Shown: positions 25,145-37,500, numbered from the stretch's first letter. The stretch: DNA of 64,000 nt from Bryobacteraceae bacterium (GCA_019187195.1 JABAQT010000069.1:1-64000), one strand, 5' to 3'. Made by a program: numbers and translations. Notes: generated by a model not told the origin, from the sequence alone.

Positions 25145-26875
25145 CTACTTGCGGGCGAAGCTGCGCTTCACTATTCCCGGCTGCAGGCGTTCGGCGCGGT
25201 CGAGATCCGCCTGGGCGCTGATCTCGTCGCCGGCGTTGATTTTCAGCGTGGCGCGGTAGAGAAAGGGAGTAGCGTTGCCAGGCGCGAGGAACGCGGCGCG
25301 GTCGAGGTCCCTCAGGGCATCCGGCGCGCGCCGAAGTTGCATGAGGACAAAACCGCGATTGACGTAGCCCGAATACATGTCGGGGGCGAACTCGACGGCG
25401 AGGTCCAGATCAATGAGCGCTTCAGCGAACCGGCCGAGCATGATGTAGGACATGCCGCGGTTGTTGTGAGCGCGGACGTCGTGTGAATCGAGCGCGAGAG
25501 CGCCGTTACAGTATTTCAGAGCCTGGGCGGGCTGCCCTTTGCTGTTGTGGACGTTGCATGCGTTGACGCGCGCGGCGACGGTGGAAGGACTTAGCTGAAT
25601 TGCCCGCAGGTAGTCGGCGAGGGCGAGATCGAGTTCACCAAGGTTCTCGAGAAGGAGGCCGCGCTCATTGAGGGCCTGCCACCAGGGATGGGACTCGATG
25701 GCGGAGCTGAGAACGCGGAAGGCGTCGTCATTGCGGCCCGCCGCGCGATATACCTGGCCGGCGATTGTAAGGCAGAAGGTGTTGTGGGAATCCCTGGCGA
25801 GGGCGGATTCCACGTCCCGCAAAGCGCCCGGCATCTCACCGGAGGCGGCGAGCAGGCGGGCCCGGCTGCAGAGGGCGAGCGCGTAACCAGGCTTTGCCGC
25901 GATCGCTTCCGAGTAGGCGGCAATGGCTCCCGCCATGTCGCCCGCATCCTCCCTGGCGGCGGCGTCGTGGAAGGATTTTTCGGCGGCCTTGGGAGTTCCT
26001 TTTTCCGGACGGGTGGCGAGGGGAGTCTCCTGATAGAGTTTGCGCTCTCTCTCCGCGAGCAGGCGCCGGGCCTGAAGAGTATGCAACCCGTTGGGATACT
26101 GTTTGAGGTAGGCGCGCAGGGCATCCGCGCCACTGTCCTGACGGGCCTCCAGCCAGGCCTTGTGCCCGGCGGCGGCTTCGGAATCGGAAAGGGCGGCCTG
26201 CCTTGCCCCGTCGAAGAAGAAATCCGCGGTGAGCGAATCGCCCGCCCAGGGCGTCTGCTTCGCCGCCGGGTCGAGCATGGTCTGATGGCGGGCCTCGAGG
26301 TATGCCTCTTCAAGACTCGAGTGGGCGCCGAGAGCGGCAAGCAGTTTCGTGGTGAACGGCGAGTTCGGACCCTTCCAGGCTGTCTCGCCACACTCGGATT
26401 GGGAAGAGGCGAAGGCGAGAAATGTGCCCGGAGCGCCATAGAGATTCGTGAGGTAGACCGTTTGGCCGCTCTTCACGAAGCCGCCCTCGATGAGAAGGAT
26501 ACGAGTGGCGGCGCCGCCTGCTTCCAAGGTGCGCATCAACTCCACCAGGGGGATGGCGGATTTCGGATCGGGCTTGCCGCCCGAGTAAGCCGCGGGCAGC
26601 AACTGAACGTCACTGCCGTAATCAGCGCTCTTGCCCGAGTAGTAGAACAGAACAGTGCCGGTCTGTTTGGCCAGTGCGGCAACGGCCGCGCGGAGGTCTT
26701 CGGGGCCGGGGTTTTCGCGGGCGTCCACGGCGAAGCGGAACTGCTCGAGCCGGGCGCGCATGGCCTGGGAATCGGACTTGGAGAAGGGGTGGTTGGAGTT
26801 CGAGATGAGCAGCGCATGCCGGGGTTCAGCCGCGGCGGCCAAAGCCAGCAGCGACCAACCTATGAGGGGCAGCAT
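25145..26875 (-). CDS. Secreted TPR protein with a degenerate (catalytically dead) caspase-like domain
   Basis: This 576-aa protein has a signal peptide (MLPLIGWSLLALAAAA), a caspase-like (peptidase C14) domain at about 18-235 and TPR repeats at about 295-565 ('ALALCSRARLLAASGEMPGA', 'GRNDDAFRVLSSAIESHPWW', 'VRAHNNRGMSYIMLGRFAEA'). In active members the catalytic His sits in 'YYSGHG'; here it reads 'FYYSGKSADYG' (K82). The catalytic Cys of 'DAC' reads E-G-G (130-132, 'RILLIEGGFVKS'). 'NSPFTTKLLAAL' still marks the fold. So it is a pseudo-enzyme, probably a periplasmic scaffold; partners are unknown. It stands alone. Confidence 0.85.
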   Translation of the reverse strand: MLPLIGWSLLALAAAAEPRHALLISNSNHPFSKSDSQAMRARLEQFRFAVDARENPGPEDLRAAVAALAKQTGTVLFYYSGKSADYGSDVQLLPAAYSGGKPDPKSAIPLVELMRTLEAGGAATRILLIEGGFVKSGQTVYLTNLYGAPGTFLAFASSQSECGETAWKGPNSPFTTKLLAALGAHSSLEEAYLEARHQTMLDPAAKQTPWAGDSLTADFFFDGARQAALSDSEAAAGHKAWLEARQDSGADALRAYLKQYPNGLHTLQARRLLAERERKLYQETPLATRPEKGTPKAAEKSFHDAAAREDAGDMAGAIAAYSEAIAAKPGYALALCSRARLLAASGEMPGALRDVESALARDSHNTFCLTIAGQVYRAAGRNDDAFRVLSSAIESHPWWQALNERGLLLENLGELDLALADYLRAIQLSPSTVAARVNACNVHNSKGQPAQALKYCNGALALDSHDVRAHNNRGMSYIMLGRFAEALIDLDLAVEFAPDMYSGYVNRGFVLMQLRRAPDALRDLDRAAFLAPGNATPFLYRATLKINAGDEISAQADLDRAERLQPGIVKRSFARK

Positions 26876-27036
26876 GGCTCGAGTGTGTCATGACAATTGC
26901 TTTACAAGAATAGAGGGAACGCCGTAATCAGGGATTGCAATCGCTTTGGCCCATGCTTAGCTCCCGCTCCATTCGCGGGTGCTGGAGGGCACCCCATTGC
27001 ACGTCCAATTTGGGGTTCGATAGACTCAAAGCAGCC

Positions 27037-28446
27037 ATGCCTAAGAAGGTTTCTCCGTCTGATGCCCCCAGCCGTAAGGCTACTAACGCTAATAAAGCTG
27101 ATCACAGTGATTTGACCCGCCGGGAGGCCGTGCAGACAGCGGGCGCCGCCGTTGCGGTGGCGGCTTTGGCAAGCACGGTGGAATTTCCGAGGATTCAGAA
27201 GGTGAGGGCCGCCAACAGCGTGGTGAACTACGCGGTGATAGGAACGGGCAGCCGCGGGACGTATCACCTCAAGCACTGGAAAAATATCGACAATTCGCAG
27301 TGTATCGCCATCTGTGACATCAGCGACGAGGCGCTGAAGAAGGCTCTTCCCGAAGCGCCGGGCAAGCCGCAAACATACAAAGACTACCGCGAATTGCTGT
27401 CGCGCAAGGATATCGACGCGGTGCAGATTGCGACGCCGCTGTACACTCATTTCGCGATCACCAAGGATTCGCTTCTTGCCGGCAAGCACGTATTTTGCGA
27501 GAAGAGTCTCGTTTTCAAGGCGGATGAGGTCGGCGCGTTGCGTGCGTTGGTGGCCGAGCGGCCGAAGCAAGTCATGCAGGTGGGCCTGCAGCGGCGCTAC
27601 AGCGAGTTTTACCAGACGGCGAAACAGATGGTCGACAAGGGCATGATTGGCGACGTCACGCACGTCTACGCGCAGTGGAACCGCAACCCGGGGTGGGTGT
27701 TCAAGAAGACGGCATGGCGGCTGTTCAAGGAATATTCGGGCGGGTTGACGGCGGAACTGGCGTCACACCAGATCGACGTGGCGGACTGGATGTTTGGTTC
27801 GCATCCGGAGTTTGTCGTGGGGGTGGGCGGCATCGACTACTGGAAGGATGGCCGCACGGTTTACGATAACATCCAACTGATCTTCAAGTACCCCAAGGGC
27901 CAGAAGCTGATGTACAGCGCGATCAGCACGAACAAACATCTCTCGATGTTCCAGGGTGAACGGACGGAGTTCGGCGAGCGGATCATGGGGACGCAGGGGA
28001 CGATCGAAATCACGGTGGGCACGGACAACGAACCGGCGCTCGGATTGTGGTACTACGAACCCGGTCCGAAGGTGGAGGCGGCGGCCAAGAAAGAAGCCTC
28101 GGCGCCGGCCTCGGCATCGCTGATGAGCACCGGGAAGGGCGGGAGGCCGCTGCCCATTCTGCTCGCCAAGGACCAGATTGGGGAAAATGACGGCTTCCTT
28201 TCCAAGGAAATGAAGTTCGCGCGGCGGTGGCTCTATTCGAAGGGCGTGATGACGCCGGAGGAGACGAGGAACCCGGTGGATGTCCAATTGGAAGAGTTCC
28301 TCGATTGTGTCCGGACGGGAAAGCGGCCGAAGGCCGATATTGAAGTGGGCCTGGCGGATTCGACGGCGGTGATTCTGGCGAACATCGCCATGGATGAAGG
28401 CCGGCGCGTGCGCATGGATGAGATCGATAAGATAGGCAAGGCCTAA
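27037..28446 (+). CDS. Secreted Gfo/Idh/MocA-family oxidoreductase (Tat signal)
   Basis: From ATG 27037 the product is 469 aa. A twin-arginine signal ('LTRREAVQTAGAAVAVAALA') precedes the NAD(P)-binding Rossmann fold ('VVNYAVIGTGSRGTYHLKHW') and the C-terminal substrate domain. The Lys of the family motif EKP is kept, but the motif reads EKS (155-157, 'VFCEKSLVFKADEV'). Substrate is probably a sugar or sugar derivative (family knowledge). It is followed after 38 bases by a second member of the same family; the two may form an operon. The open frame extends upstream to 26935 but without signal-peptide logic. Confidence 0.88.
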   Translation: MPKKVSPSDAPSRKATNANKADHSDLTRREAVQTAGAAVAVAALASTVEFPRIQKVRAANSVVNYAVIGTGSRGTYHLKHWKNIDNSQCIAICDISDEALKKALPEAPGKPQTYKDYRELLSRKDIDAVQIATPLYTHFAITKDSLLAGKHVFCEKSLVFKADEVGALRALVAERPKQVMQVGLQRRYSEFYQTAKQMVDKGMIGDVTHVYAQWNRNPGWVFKKTAWRLFKEYSGGLTAELASHQIDVADWMFGSHPEFVVGVGGIDYWKDGRTVYDNIQLIFKYPKGQKLMYSAISTNKHLSMFQGERTEFGERIMGTQGTIEITVGTDNEPALGLWYYEPGPKVEAAAKKEASAPASASLMSTGKGGRPLPILLAKDQIGENDGFLSKEMKFARRWLYSKGVMTPEETRNPVDVQLEEFLDCVRTGKRPKADIEVGLADSTAVILANIAMDEGRRVRMDEIDKIGKA

Positions 28447-28470
28447 CCGGGACGGCCGCCTCCCGGGTGG

Positions 28471-28476
28471 TAAAAT
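28471..28476 (+). promoter_or_regulatory. -10-like hexamer just before the second oxidoreductase start
   Basis: TAAAAT at 28471-28476 lies 8 bases before ATG 28485 in a 38-base gap. No convincing -35 box is present. If used, the mRNA would be practically leaderless. Confidence 0.25.
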
Positions 28477-28484
28477 CCTGGTTG

Positions 28485-29768
28485 ATGTCTGACCAAAATG
28501 CGCGCAGAGATTTCCTGAAAGCGGCATCGGCCGCGCTTACCACGCAGATCTACACCGGCAATCTGAAAGGCGCCAACGGCAAGGTGAACGCGGCGTTCAT
28601 CGGCATGGGCCGGATGGGGCGGTCGAATCTCGGTTTCGCCATGAAACAGGACGGAGTCAACGTGACTCACGTCTGCGACGTCTACAAGCCCAACCTCGAT
28701 CTGGCCGTCGGGATGACACAGGGCAAGGCGAAGGGCGTGCGCGATTTCCGGGAGATTCTGGCGGACCGGAGCATCGACATCGTCTGCATCGCCACTCCCG
28801 ACCACTGGCATGCCTATATGACCGTGGAGGCGTGCAAGGCGGGCAAGGACGTATATGTCGAAAAGCCGGTCTGCGTGGTGATCGATGAGGGGAAGAAGAT
28901 GGTGGAGGCGGCGCGCAAGTACAAGCGTGTCGTGCAGGCGGGCACGATGCAGCGCTCGGGGATCCATTTCCAGCAGGCGGCGGATATCGTGCGGTCAGGA
29001 AAACTGGGCGATGTCACCATGGTGCACACATGGAATGTCGGGCTGATGGATGTCGAGGGGATCGGGAACCCGCCGGATACGCAGCCTCCGGCCGATCTCG
29101 ATTGGGACATGTGGCTGGGGCCGGCGCCGAAGCGTCCGTTCAACGCCAACCGCTTCGGCGTCGATCCGAAGGCGTTCAGCCACTTCCGGTGGTTTTGGGA
29201 CTATGCCGGGGGCATGATGACGGATTGGGGCGTGCACTGGCTGGACATTGTGCAGATGGCGTTCGATGAAAAGATGCCAACGGCGATCGCCTGTGTGGGC
29301 GGCAAGTTCCGGCTGAAGGACAATCGCGAGACGCCGGACACCATCCATGCTTCCTATGAGTATCCGGGCTTCTGCGGCACTTATGAAAACCGCAACGGGA
29401 ACGCGCAATCGATGTTCGGCAAGAACGGCGGGATCCTGTTTTTCGGCGACAAGGGAACGCTGTTTGTCGATCGCAGCGAGTACCGGGTGATTCCGGAAAA
29501 GGGATCGGACCTGAAGGAAGAGGCGGTGAAATCGTCGAACAACAGCAACATGGCGCACTGGGCGAACTTTCTCGAGTGCGTGCGGACGCGGCAGCGTCCG
29601 GTTTCCGATATTGAGAAGTGCTACCGCTCGACGGCGACGTGCCTGCTGGCGAACATCGCGCTGCGCAGCCGGCTGCGGATCGATTGGGATGGAGAGACCA
29701 TCAAGCAGTCCGAAGCGCGCAAGTACATGACCCGCGAGTATCGCAAACCGTGGAAGCTGGTGGTATGA
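28485..29768 (+). CDS. Secreted Gfo/Idh/MocA-family oxidoreductase (canonical EKP)
   Basis: From ATG 28485 the product is 427 aa. The Tat motif '[16 protein letters not shown]' matches the RRxFLK consensus. The Rossmann fold begins at '[20 protein letters not shown]', and the family motif EKP is intact in '[15 protein letters not shown]'. '[18 protein letters not shown]' and '[20 protein letters not shown]' are typical of the planctomycete/acidobacterial secreted subgroup. The reaction is probably NAD-dependent oxidation of a sugar, with an unknown substrate. The stop overlaps yjbQ (ATGA). Confidence 0.9.
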   Translation: MSDQNARRDFLKAASAALTTQIYTGNLKGANGKVNAAFIGMGRMGRSNLGFAMKQDGVNVTHVCDVYKPNLDLAVGMTQGKAKGVRDFREILADRSIDIVCIATPDHWHAYMTVEACKAGKDVYVEKPVCVVIDEGKKMVEAARKYKRVVQAGTMQRSGIHFQQAADIVRSGKLGDVTMVHTWNVGLMDVEGIGNPPDTQPPADLDWDMWLGPAPKRPFNANRFGVDPKAFSHFRWFWDYAGGMMTDWGVHWLDIVQMAFDEKMPTAIACVGGKFRLKDNRETPDTIHASYEYPGFCGTYENRNGNAQSMFGKNGGILFFGDKGTLFVDRSEYRVIPEKGSDLKEEAVKSSNNSNMAHWANFLECVRTRQRPVSDIEKCYRSTATCLLANIALRSRLRIDWDGETIKQSEARKYMTREYRKPWKLVV

Positions 29769-30178
29769 AGGCGCACACGGAGTATCTGACGTTCCGCACG
29801 GAAAAGCACCGGGAATATATCAACATTACGGGTGATGTGAACGCAGCGTTGAAGAAGAGCGGGATTGGGGAGGGGATGATCCTGGTTTCGGCGATGCATA
29901 TCACGGCGGGGGTGTGGGTGAACGACGCCGAGGACGGCCTGATCGCCGATATCGATGAATGGCTGGAGCATCTGGCTCCGTACAGGAAGAACTACCGCCA
30001 CCACCGCACGGGCGAGGATAACGGAGATTCGCATCTGAAAAGCCTGCTGGTTCATCACCAGGTGATTGTTCCGGTGACGGCCGGAAAGCTCGATTTGGGA
30101 CCGTGGCAGCAGATTTATTACGCGGAGTTCGACGGACAGCGGGCAAAGCGCGTCATTATTAAAGTGATGGGCGAGTGA
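29765..30178 (+). CDS. YjbQ family protein (UPF0047)
   Basis: From ATG 29765 the product is 137 aa. Signature elements: '[20 protein letters not shown]', '[20 protein letters not shown]', '[20 protein letters not shown]' and '[20 protein letters not shown]'. The family has a thiamine-phosphate-synthase-like fold and weak activity of that kind has been reported, but the physiological role is uncertain. It overlaps the upstream oxidoreductase by four bases (ATGA), so it is translationally coupled to it. Length is standard. Confidence 0.92.
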   Translation: MKAHTEYLTFRTEKHREYINITGDVNAALKKSGIGEGMILVSAMHITAGVWVNDAEDGLIADIDEWLEHLAPYRKNYRHHRTGEDNGDSHLKSLLVHHQVIVPVTAGKLDLGPWQQIYYAEFDGQRAKRVIIKVMGE

Positions 30179-30197
30179 GTTTTCTTCCCAGGGAAGG

Positions 30198-32189
30198 ATG
30201 CGGCACATGAGGCAACTGTTGATCGCGGCGGCGTCTGTTTGCGCGTGCCTGGCGGCGGATCTGCCGGTGCGCACGGTGATCCTCTACAAGAACGGGGTGG
30301 GTTACTTCGAGCGCGGGGGCGAGTTGAGAGCAGGTGAATCCGCGCGGCTCGATTTCAATGCCTCCGACATGAATGACGTGTTGAAGTCGCTCACCATCGA
30401 GGACAAGAGCGGGGCGAAAATCACCGGACTGCGCTACGACGCGAGCGAACCGCTCGCCAAGCGCCTCGAGGATTATCCGTTTCAATTGGGCAGCCAGCAG
30501 CCGTTGAGCCTGTTTCTGGATCAGTTGAAGGGAGCGCGGCTGGAAATACGGGCGGCGGGGGAGACGGTGACGGGGACGATCTTCAGCTCCGGCATCGTGA
30601 TGACGGGCGAGAAGGCGCAGCAGAAGCAGGTGCTCACGCTGCTGCTCGATTCCGGTGATTTGCGATCCTACGACCTGGCGGCGATCAGCGAAGTGAAACT
30701 CGCCGATGAAGCGTTGCAGCGGCAGCTCAAAGCGTACCTGGCGGCGCTGGCGGTGGCGCGGTCGAAGGAAAAGCGCAGCGTCTACATCGATTCCTCGGAC
30801 GCGCGGGAGCGGCGGATCGCGGCCAGCTACATGATTCCGGCGCCCGTGTGGAAATCAAGCTACCGGCTGCTGTGGAACGAGGCGGGACCAGTGCTCGAGG
30901 GTTGGGCGATTGTGGACAATACGACCGGCGAGGACTGGACGAAGGTGAACCTGTCGCTGGTGTCCGGCCGGCCGATTTCCTTTGTCAGCAACCTGTATGA
31001 GCCGAAATATGTGACGCGGCCGGAGTTGGAGCTGGCCGAAAGCCGCGCCGTGGCGCCGGTGGTGGATACGGGAGTGGTGGCCGAGGAGAAGGCCGCGAAG
31101 GCGGGTTTAGCCGCGCCGAGACGGGCTATGGCGATGGCGGCTCCGGCATCGACGGCTCAACAGTTGGCCATGGCGGAGATGGCGCGCGGAGCGATGGAAA
31201 GCACTGTGGCGGCCGAAGCGAGGGGCCGCGAACTGGGCGACCTGTTCGAATACCGCTTTCCGGCGGCGGTCACCATCCCCAAGGGCCAGTCCGCGATGCT
31301 GCCGTTTCTGCAACAGAAGATCGGGGCGCGCAAGCTGCTGATCTATTCGGACCGGTCTCTGCAAAACCCGATGACGGCCTCCGAAATTACGAACAACAGC
31401 GGAAAAACGCTGGATGGCGGGCCGATCACCGTCTACGAAGGCGGCGCCTACGCGGGGGAGGCATTGATGGAGACGGTGAAGGCCGGGGATAAGCGGCTGA
31501 TCACCTACGGAGTGGATCTGGGGACGCGCATTACGACGGCGCTCGATTCGTCGCGGAACCTGGTGCGCGAAATCCACGCCGGAAGGGGCGTACTGACGCT
31601 GAAGACGGCGATGGAGGAGACGCTCACCTACACCATCCGGAACGTGGACGCGAAGGCGAAGACGCTGATCCTCGAGCATCCTATCCGGCCGCAATACAAG
31701 CTGCTCGATCTGAAGCCGGTGGAAACCACCTCCTCGGCCTACCGGTTCGAGGTGAAACTGGCTCCGAACGCGGCGGAGAAGTTCCCCGTGCGCGAAGAGC
31801 GGGTCTACGACCAGGCGTTGAGCATCAGCAGTCTTACCCCGGACCAACTGCTGGTCTATGTCCAGAACAAGGCGCTGACGGCGGAGGGGCGGCGGCAGTT
31901 GGAGGCGATCGCGGCCAAGAAGCGGGAGATCGCGCGGACGGACCGGACGGCTCGGGAACAGGAGCAGGAGATCAACGATTTGGTGCGTGACCAGGACCGT
32001 ATCCGGCAGAATCTCTCGAGCCTGAACAACGTTACGGGCCAGACCGAACAGGTGAACAAGTACGCCCGTCAGCTTTCCGAGCAGGAGGGGAGACTGGCCG
32101 GGATGCGCGACAGGCTGGGCGAGTTGCGCAGGCAGAAGTCCTCGCAGGAACAGGAATTGAGTTCTCTCATCGAGAAGATGGAATTTTGA
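30198..32189 (+). CDS. Secreted DUF4139-domain protein
   Basis: This 663-aa protein has a signal peptide (core 'LLIAAASVCACLAAD'; ATG 30198, or ATG 30207 three codons later). The N-terminal part 'PVRTVILYKNGVGYFERGGE' and the central 'ASYMIPAPVWKSSYRLLW' with 'GWAIVDNTTGEDWTKVNLSL' are typical of DUF4139 proteins. An Ala/Met-rich linker (about residues 295-340) precedes a second beta-rich part and a long C-terminal coiled coil (about 560-660, 'EQEQEINDLVRDQDRIRQNL'). Role is unknown; envelope localisation is likely. Its TGA overlaps the TTG start of the next gene. Confidence 0.82.
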   Translation: MRHMRQLLIAAASVCACLAADLPVRTVILYKNGVGYFERGGELRAGESARLDFNASDMNDVLKSLTIEDKSGAKITGLRYDASEPLAKRLEDYPFQLGSQQPLSLFLDQLKGARLEIRAAGETVTGTIFSSGIVMTGEKAQQKQVLTLLLDSGDLRSYDLAAISEVKLADEALQRQLKAYLAALAVARSKEKRSVYIDSSDARERRIAASYMIPAPVWKSSYRLLWNEAGPVLEGWAIVDNTTGEDWTKVNLSLVSGRPISFVSNLYEPKYVTRPELELAESRAVAPVVDTGVVAEEKAAKAGLAAPRRAMAMAAPASTAQQLAMAEMARGAMESTVAAEARGRELGDLFEYRFPAAVTIPKGQSAMLPFLQQKIGARKLLIYSDRSLQNPMTASEITNNSGKTLDGGPITVYEGGAYAGEALMETVKAGDKRLITYGVDLGTRITTALDSSRNLVREIHAGRGVLTLKTAMEETLTYTIRNVDAKAKTLILEHPIRPQYKLLDLKPVETTSSAYRFEVKLAPNAAEKFPVREERVYDQALSISSLTPDQLLVYVQNKALTAEGRRQLEAIAAKKREIARTDRTAREQEQEINDLVRDQDRIRQNLSSLNNVTGQTEQVNKYARQLSEQEGRLAGMRDRLGELRRQKSSQEQELSSLIEKMEF

Positions 32190-33148
32190 ACCTCGCATTG
32201 ATTGGATACGGCAAGGTGGGCAGGGCATTCGCGCGCCTGCTCGCGCGGAAGCAAGCGCAGTTTCCTTTTCGCGTCGTGGGCATTCATACGGCGCGGCATG
32301 GCACGGCAACGGATGCCGGCGGGCTCGATATCGAGCCGTCATTTGGACCGCCCGCGGCTTCGGTGGAGGAGTTTCTGGACCGTTCGCGGGCGGAGGTGGT
32401 GTTCGAACTGACGCCGCTCAATCCCTCGACCGGCGAACCGGCAATGAGCCATATTCGGGCGGCTTTCGCGCGGGGGATGCACGTGGTGACGGCAAACAAG
32501 GGGCCGGTGGCTCACAACTATGCCGGCCTTCGGGACGACGCGTTGCGCGCGGGCGTTCAATTCCGGTTCGAATCGACGGTGATGGACGGGGCCCCGGTAT
32601 TCAACCTGGTGCGGGAAACGATGCCTGGAGTCGAGGTTCTGGGGTTCGCGGGAGTGCTGAATTCGACGACGAACATCGTAATCGAGGCGATGGAGGCGGG
32701 CAGGACGCTCGAGGAAGGGGTGGAGACGGCGCGCCGTCTGGGGATTGCGGAATCGGATGTCAGCTACGACCTCGATGGCTGGGATGCGGCGGCGAAGACG
32801 GCGGCGCTCGCCAACGTGCTGATGGGTGGGCGGGTAACGCCGCTCGATGTGGATACGCGGGGAATCCGGCGGCAGACGCCGGAAAAGCTCGCGGAGTTGA
32901 AGGCGAAGGGGAAGACCGTGCGGCTGGTGAGCCGGACGCATCGCGGCAAGGAGGGTTTGAAGATGCGCGTCCGGGCGGAAGTGCTCGATGCCGCGGATAC
33001 GCTGGCCACCGCGCGAGGGACCTCGAGTTTTCTTCTGATCGAGACGGACCTGATGGGCACGCTGGGAGTGTTTGAAGGCAACCCGGGAGTGGAGCAGACT
33101 GCTTACGGACTGTTCAGCGACCTGGTGGATATTGCGCGCGCAATCTGA
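32186..33148 (+). CDS. hom: Homoserine dehydrogenase, short form without ACT domain
   Basis: This 320-aa enzyme reduces aspartate semialdehyde to homoserine with NAD(P)H. Visible motifs: 'LALIGYGKVGRAFARLLARK' (Rossmann), 'VVTANKGPVAHNYAGL' (family TANK motif), and 'YDLDGWDAAAKTAALANVLM' (DxxGWDxxxK catalytic region). The regulatory ACT domain is missing, so allosteric control by Thr is not expected. The start is TTG 32186, overlapping the upstream stop as TTGA. It is odd to see it behind a DUF4139 gene rather than with thrB/thrC; possibly an isolated copy. Confidence 0.87.
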   Translation: MNLALIGYGKVGRAFARLLARKQAQFPFRVVGIHTARHGTATDAGGLDIEPSFGPPAASVEEFLDRSRAEVVFELTPLNPSTGEPAMSHIRAAFARGMHVVTANKGPVAHNYAGLRDDALRAGVQFRFESTVMDGAPVFNLVRETMPGVEVLGFAGVLNSTTNIVIEAMEAGRTLEEGVETARRLGIAESDVSYDLDGWDAAAKTAALANVLMGGRVTPLDVDTRGIRRQTPEKLAELKAKGKTVRLVSRTHRGKEGLKMRVRAEVLDAADTLATARGTSSFLLIETDLMGTLGVFEGNPGVEQTAYGLFSDLVDIARAI

Positions 33149-33154
33149 CGGCGT

Positions 33155-34582
<1,428 letters not shown>

Positions 34583-34590
34583 AGTGGTCC

Positions 34591-37500
34591 TCAATTCAGG
34601 TAGATAAATTCATTCGATGTCAGCAGGGCTTTGCAGAAGCTTTGCCAGGATAGGAGACGCCGTTTGGCGGGATCGGGTTCGCGCGTTTCCAGATGGCTGG
34701 CGGTCTGGGCGATGAAGGCCAGGGCGCGGCCGGTTTCGTTGGCGGACGGGGGGCGCGCGAGCGCGCGTTCGTAGACTTCACCCACGCGCGCGGCGTCATC
34801 GAGGGCCGGCCCGGCGAGGAGCTTTTCCGCCATTACTCGAGTGGCGTTGAGCACGAGATCGGAGTTCATCATGAAGAGCGCCTGCGGGGCGATGACGGTG
34901 GAGTGGCGATCACCGTTGGCGGTGGAAGGATCGGGCAGATCGAACGCCTGGAACATCTCATACATCGAACTGCGTACAACGGGCAGGTAGACGGCGCGGC
35001 GCGGGAGATCGTAATCGGCTCCTCCCCGGCGCGCGGTGTTGCTGACGTATTCACGATCTTTGTAAGCGAGCAGGGAGCCGCCCTCACGGAGGTCGATGAC
35101 GCCGGTGACGGCGGTGACGGCGTCGCGGATGGATTCGGCCTCGAGGCGCTGGCGCGCGGCGCGCCACATGAGGGTGTCTTCAGGGTCGGCTTCGGCTGCC
35201 CGCGGATCGTAGGCGGAACTCATCTGGTAGACGCTGGACAGCATGATGAGGCGGTGGAGCTTCTTAATGGACCAGCCCTGTTCGACAAAGCGCAGGGAAA
35301 GCCAGTCGAGCAGGGGCTGATTGAGCGGTTGCTCACCGAGCCGTCCGAAGTTGTCGGTCGAGGGAACAATGCCGCGGCCAAAGTGCCAGCGCCAAACGCG
35401 ATTGACGAAGACGCGGCTGGTGAGTGGATTGGCGGGCTGGGCCATCCATTCGGCCAGTTGCAGGCGTCCGCTTTCACCGGGCGGGATAGGCGGCTGGTTA
35501 TCGCCCGCGATGACGCGCGGGAAGCGCCGGGGAACCACCTGGCCCAGCGTCCAGTGGCTGCCGCGGAGATGGATCGGCAGATCGGCAACCTCGCCTTCGG
35601 TGACGCCCATGGCGCGGGGAAGATCCGGCGTGGACTCTTCGAGCGCCTTGCGTTCCTTTTCGAGTTGGCCGATTCGGGCGCGCACCGGTTCCGGATAGTA
35701 TTCGCGGGCATCGGGCGGCGCGGCAAAAGGACCCGCTTTGGCGTAGGCCAATTCGCGGAAGGCCTCGAGTTGCGGGTCGGCCAGGCCTTCGGGCTTCGAA
35801 GCGTGAGCGCCGCCATGCTTCCGCCATTCGCGATCCGCTTCATGGAACAGTTCTTCGTAGCGGGCGGCGAGTTCCTGCCTGGACTTCGGCTCGAAGCCCC
35901 GGAAACGCTCCGCGGCGGGAGAGGTCCAGCCGGCGAGCGCGCCACCGGAGAGCGCGCCCTTTTGCGAATAGGCGAGAAGCGCGAAGAGGACGGAGTTCGG
36001 CGCGCCCCTCGAACGCCTCAGTTCCTCGACCCAATTCGCCAGGAAGCCGGGATTGATGCCGTATTGGCGGCTGACCTGCACCCGTGAAAGCGGAGCTTGG
36101 GTTCCTTTGGGGAGCGGGGTGAGGAGCAGCGCCTCGAAGTAGGGGAAGCGGGATTTGTGCTCGAGGCGGATGATGTTGTTGCCGGCCTTCAGATTGAGCA
36201 CGCCCCGAACGCTCCATCCTCCGGCCGCGGGTGACGCCTGGCGATTCTCAACGCCGCGCTGGCCGCGCAATTCGAGAGTGCCGTTGACCTGAACATCGGC
36301 GGAGCCCGCGCCCACTTCCTCCTCGAGAAAATCCAACTGATAGTTGCCTGGCTGGGGAACGGTGATGCCGTATTCGGCGTAGAAGGGGCCTTTGGCGTTC
36401 GCCGGCACGTTCGCTTTTTCCTTTTCGAGAACACGCGGCACATTGCCGTGGTCGAAACTTCCGGCCGCGCGCCGGATGGCGGCGGGAGGGATCGTTCCTC
36501 CGCTCGCGGAGGGGTTCAGAGGAGTCTGTTCGTAGCGCAGGACGTCGGCGGCGGCGAGGAGATAGGCGCCCACGCGGCCGCGCGCCGCGTCGATCAACTT
36601 TTCGTTTTCGGCTTTGCTGATCTCTCCGATCTCCTTGTTCTTCGCTTCGATTTTCGCTTTGTGTTGCTTGAGATTTTCCCGCTCGGGCGCCGGCGCGAGG
36701 ACGTACTCGTGCCACTGGGCGACCACCTTGAAGTTCTCCATGGTTTTCGAACTCTTGAAAATGCCGGCGAGCGAATAGTAATCGGCCTGGGGAATGGGGT
36801 CGAACTTGTGATCGTGACAGCGGGCACACCCGATGGTGAGGCCGAGGAAGGTGCGGACGGTGGTATCCATCTGTTCGTCGACGATATCCATCTGCATCTT
36901 GACCGGATCATCCTCGGCGAGCATTTTCGCGCCGAGTGAAAGGAAGCCGGTGGCGGTCCAGCGCTCGAAGGTTTCGTCTTCCGTGACGGGGCCGGGGAGC
37001 AGATCGCCGGCCAGTTGCTCCTTGAGGAAGAGGTCGAACGGCTTGTCCTTGTTGAAGGCGCGGATGACGTAATCGCGGTAACGGAAGGCATGGCGGTAGA
37101 CGAGGTTCTCGTCGAGGCCGTTCGAATCGGCGTAGCGCGCTACATCGAGCCAGTGGCGTCCCCAGCGTTCCCCATAGTGCGGCGAGTCGAGAAGGCGGTC
37201 GACGACCCTGGCAAACGCATCGGGCCGGTTATCCTCGAGGAAGGCGCGGACCTCCGGTGGAGTCGGGGGCAGACCGGTGAGATCGAACGTCGCGCGGCGG
37301 ATGAGCGTGCGCTTATCCGCCGGCGGCGCGGGGTGGAGACCCTTGGCCTCGAGCGCGGAAAGGATGAAGCGATCGAGCGGTGACTTCACCCATGAGGTGT
37401 TGCGCACCTCCGGGAGCGGCGGTTCGTGGGCCGGAACGAAGGCCCAGTACTTTTTCGGAGGCTCCTTCGAGGCGCGCGCCGCCGCGCCCCAGGGAGCGCC

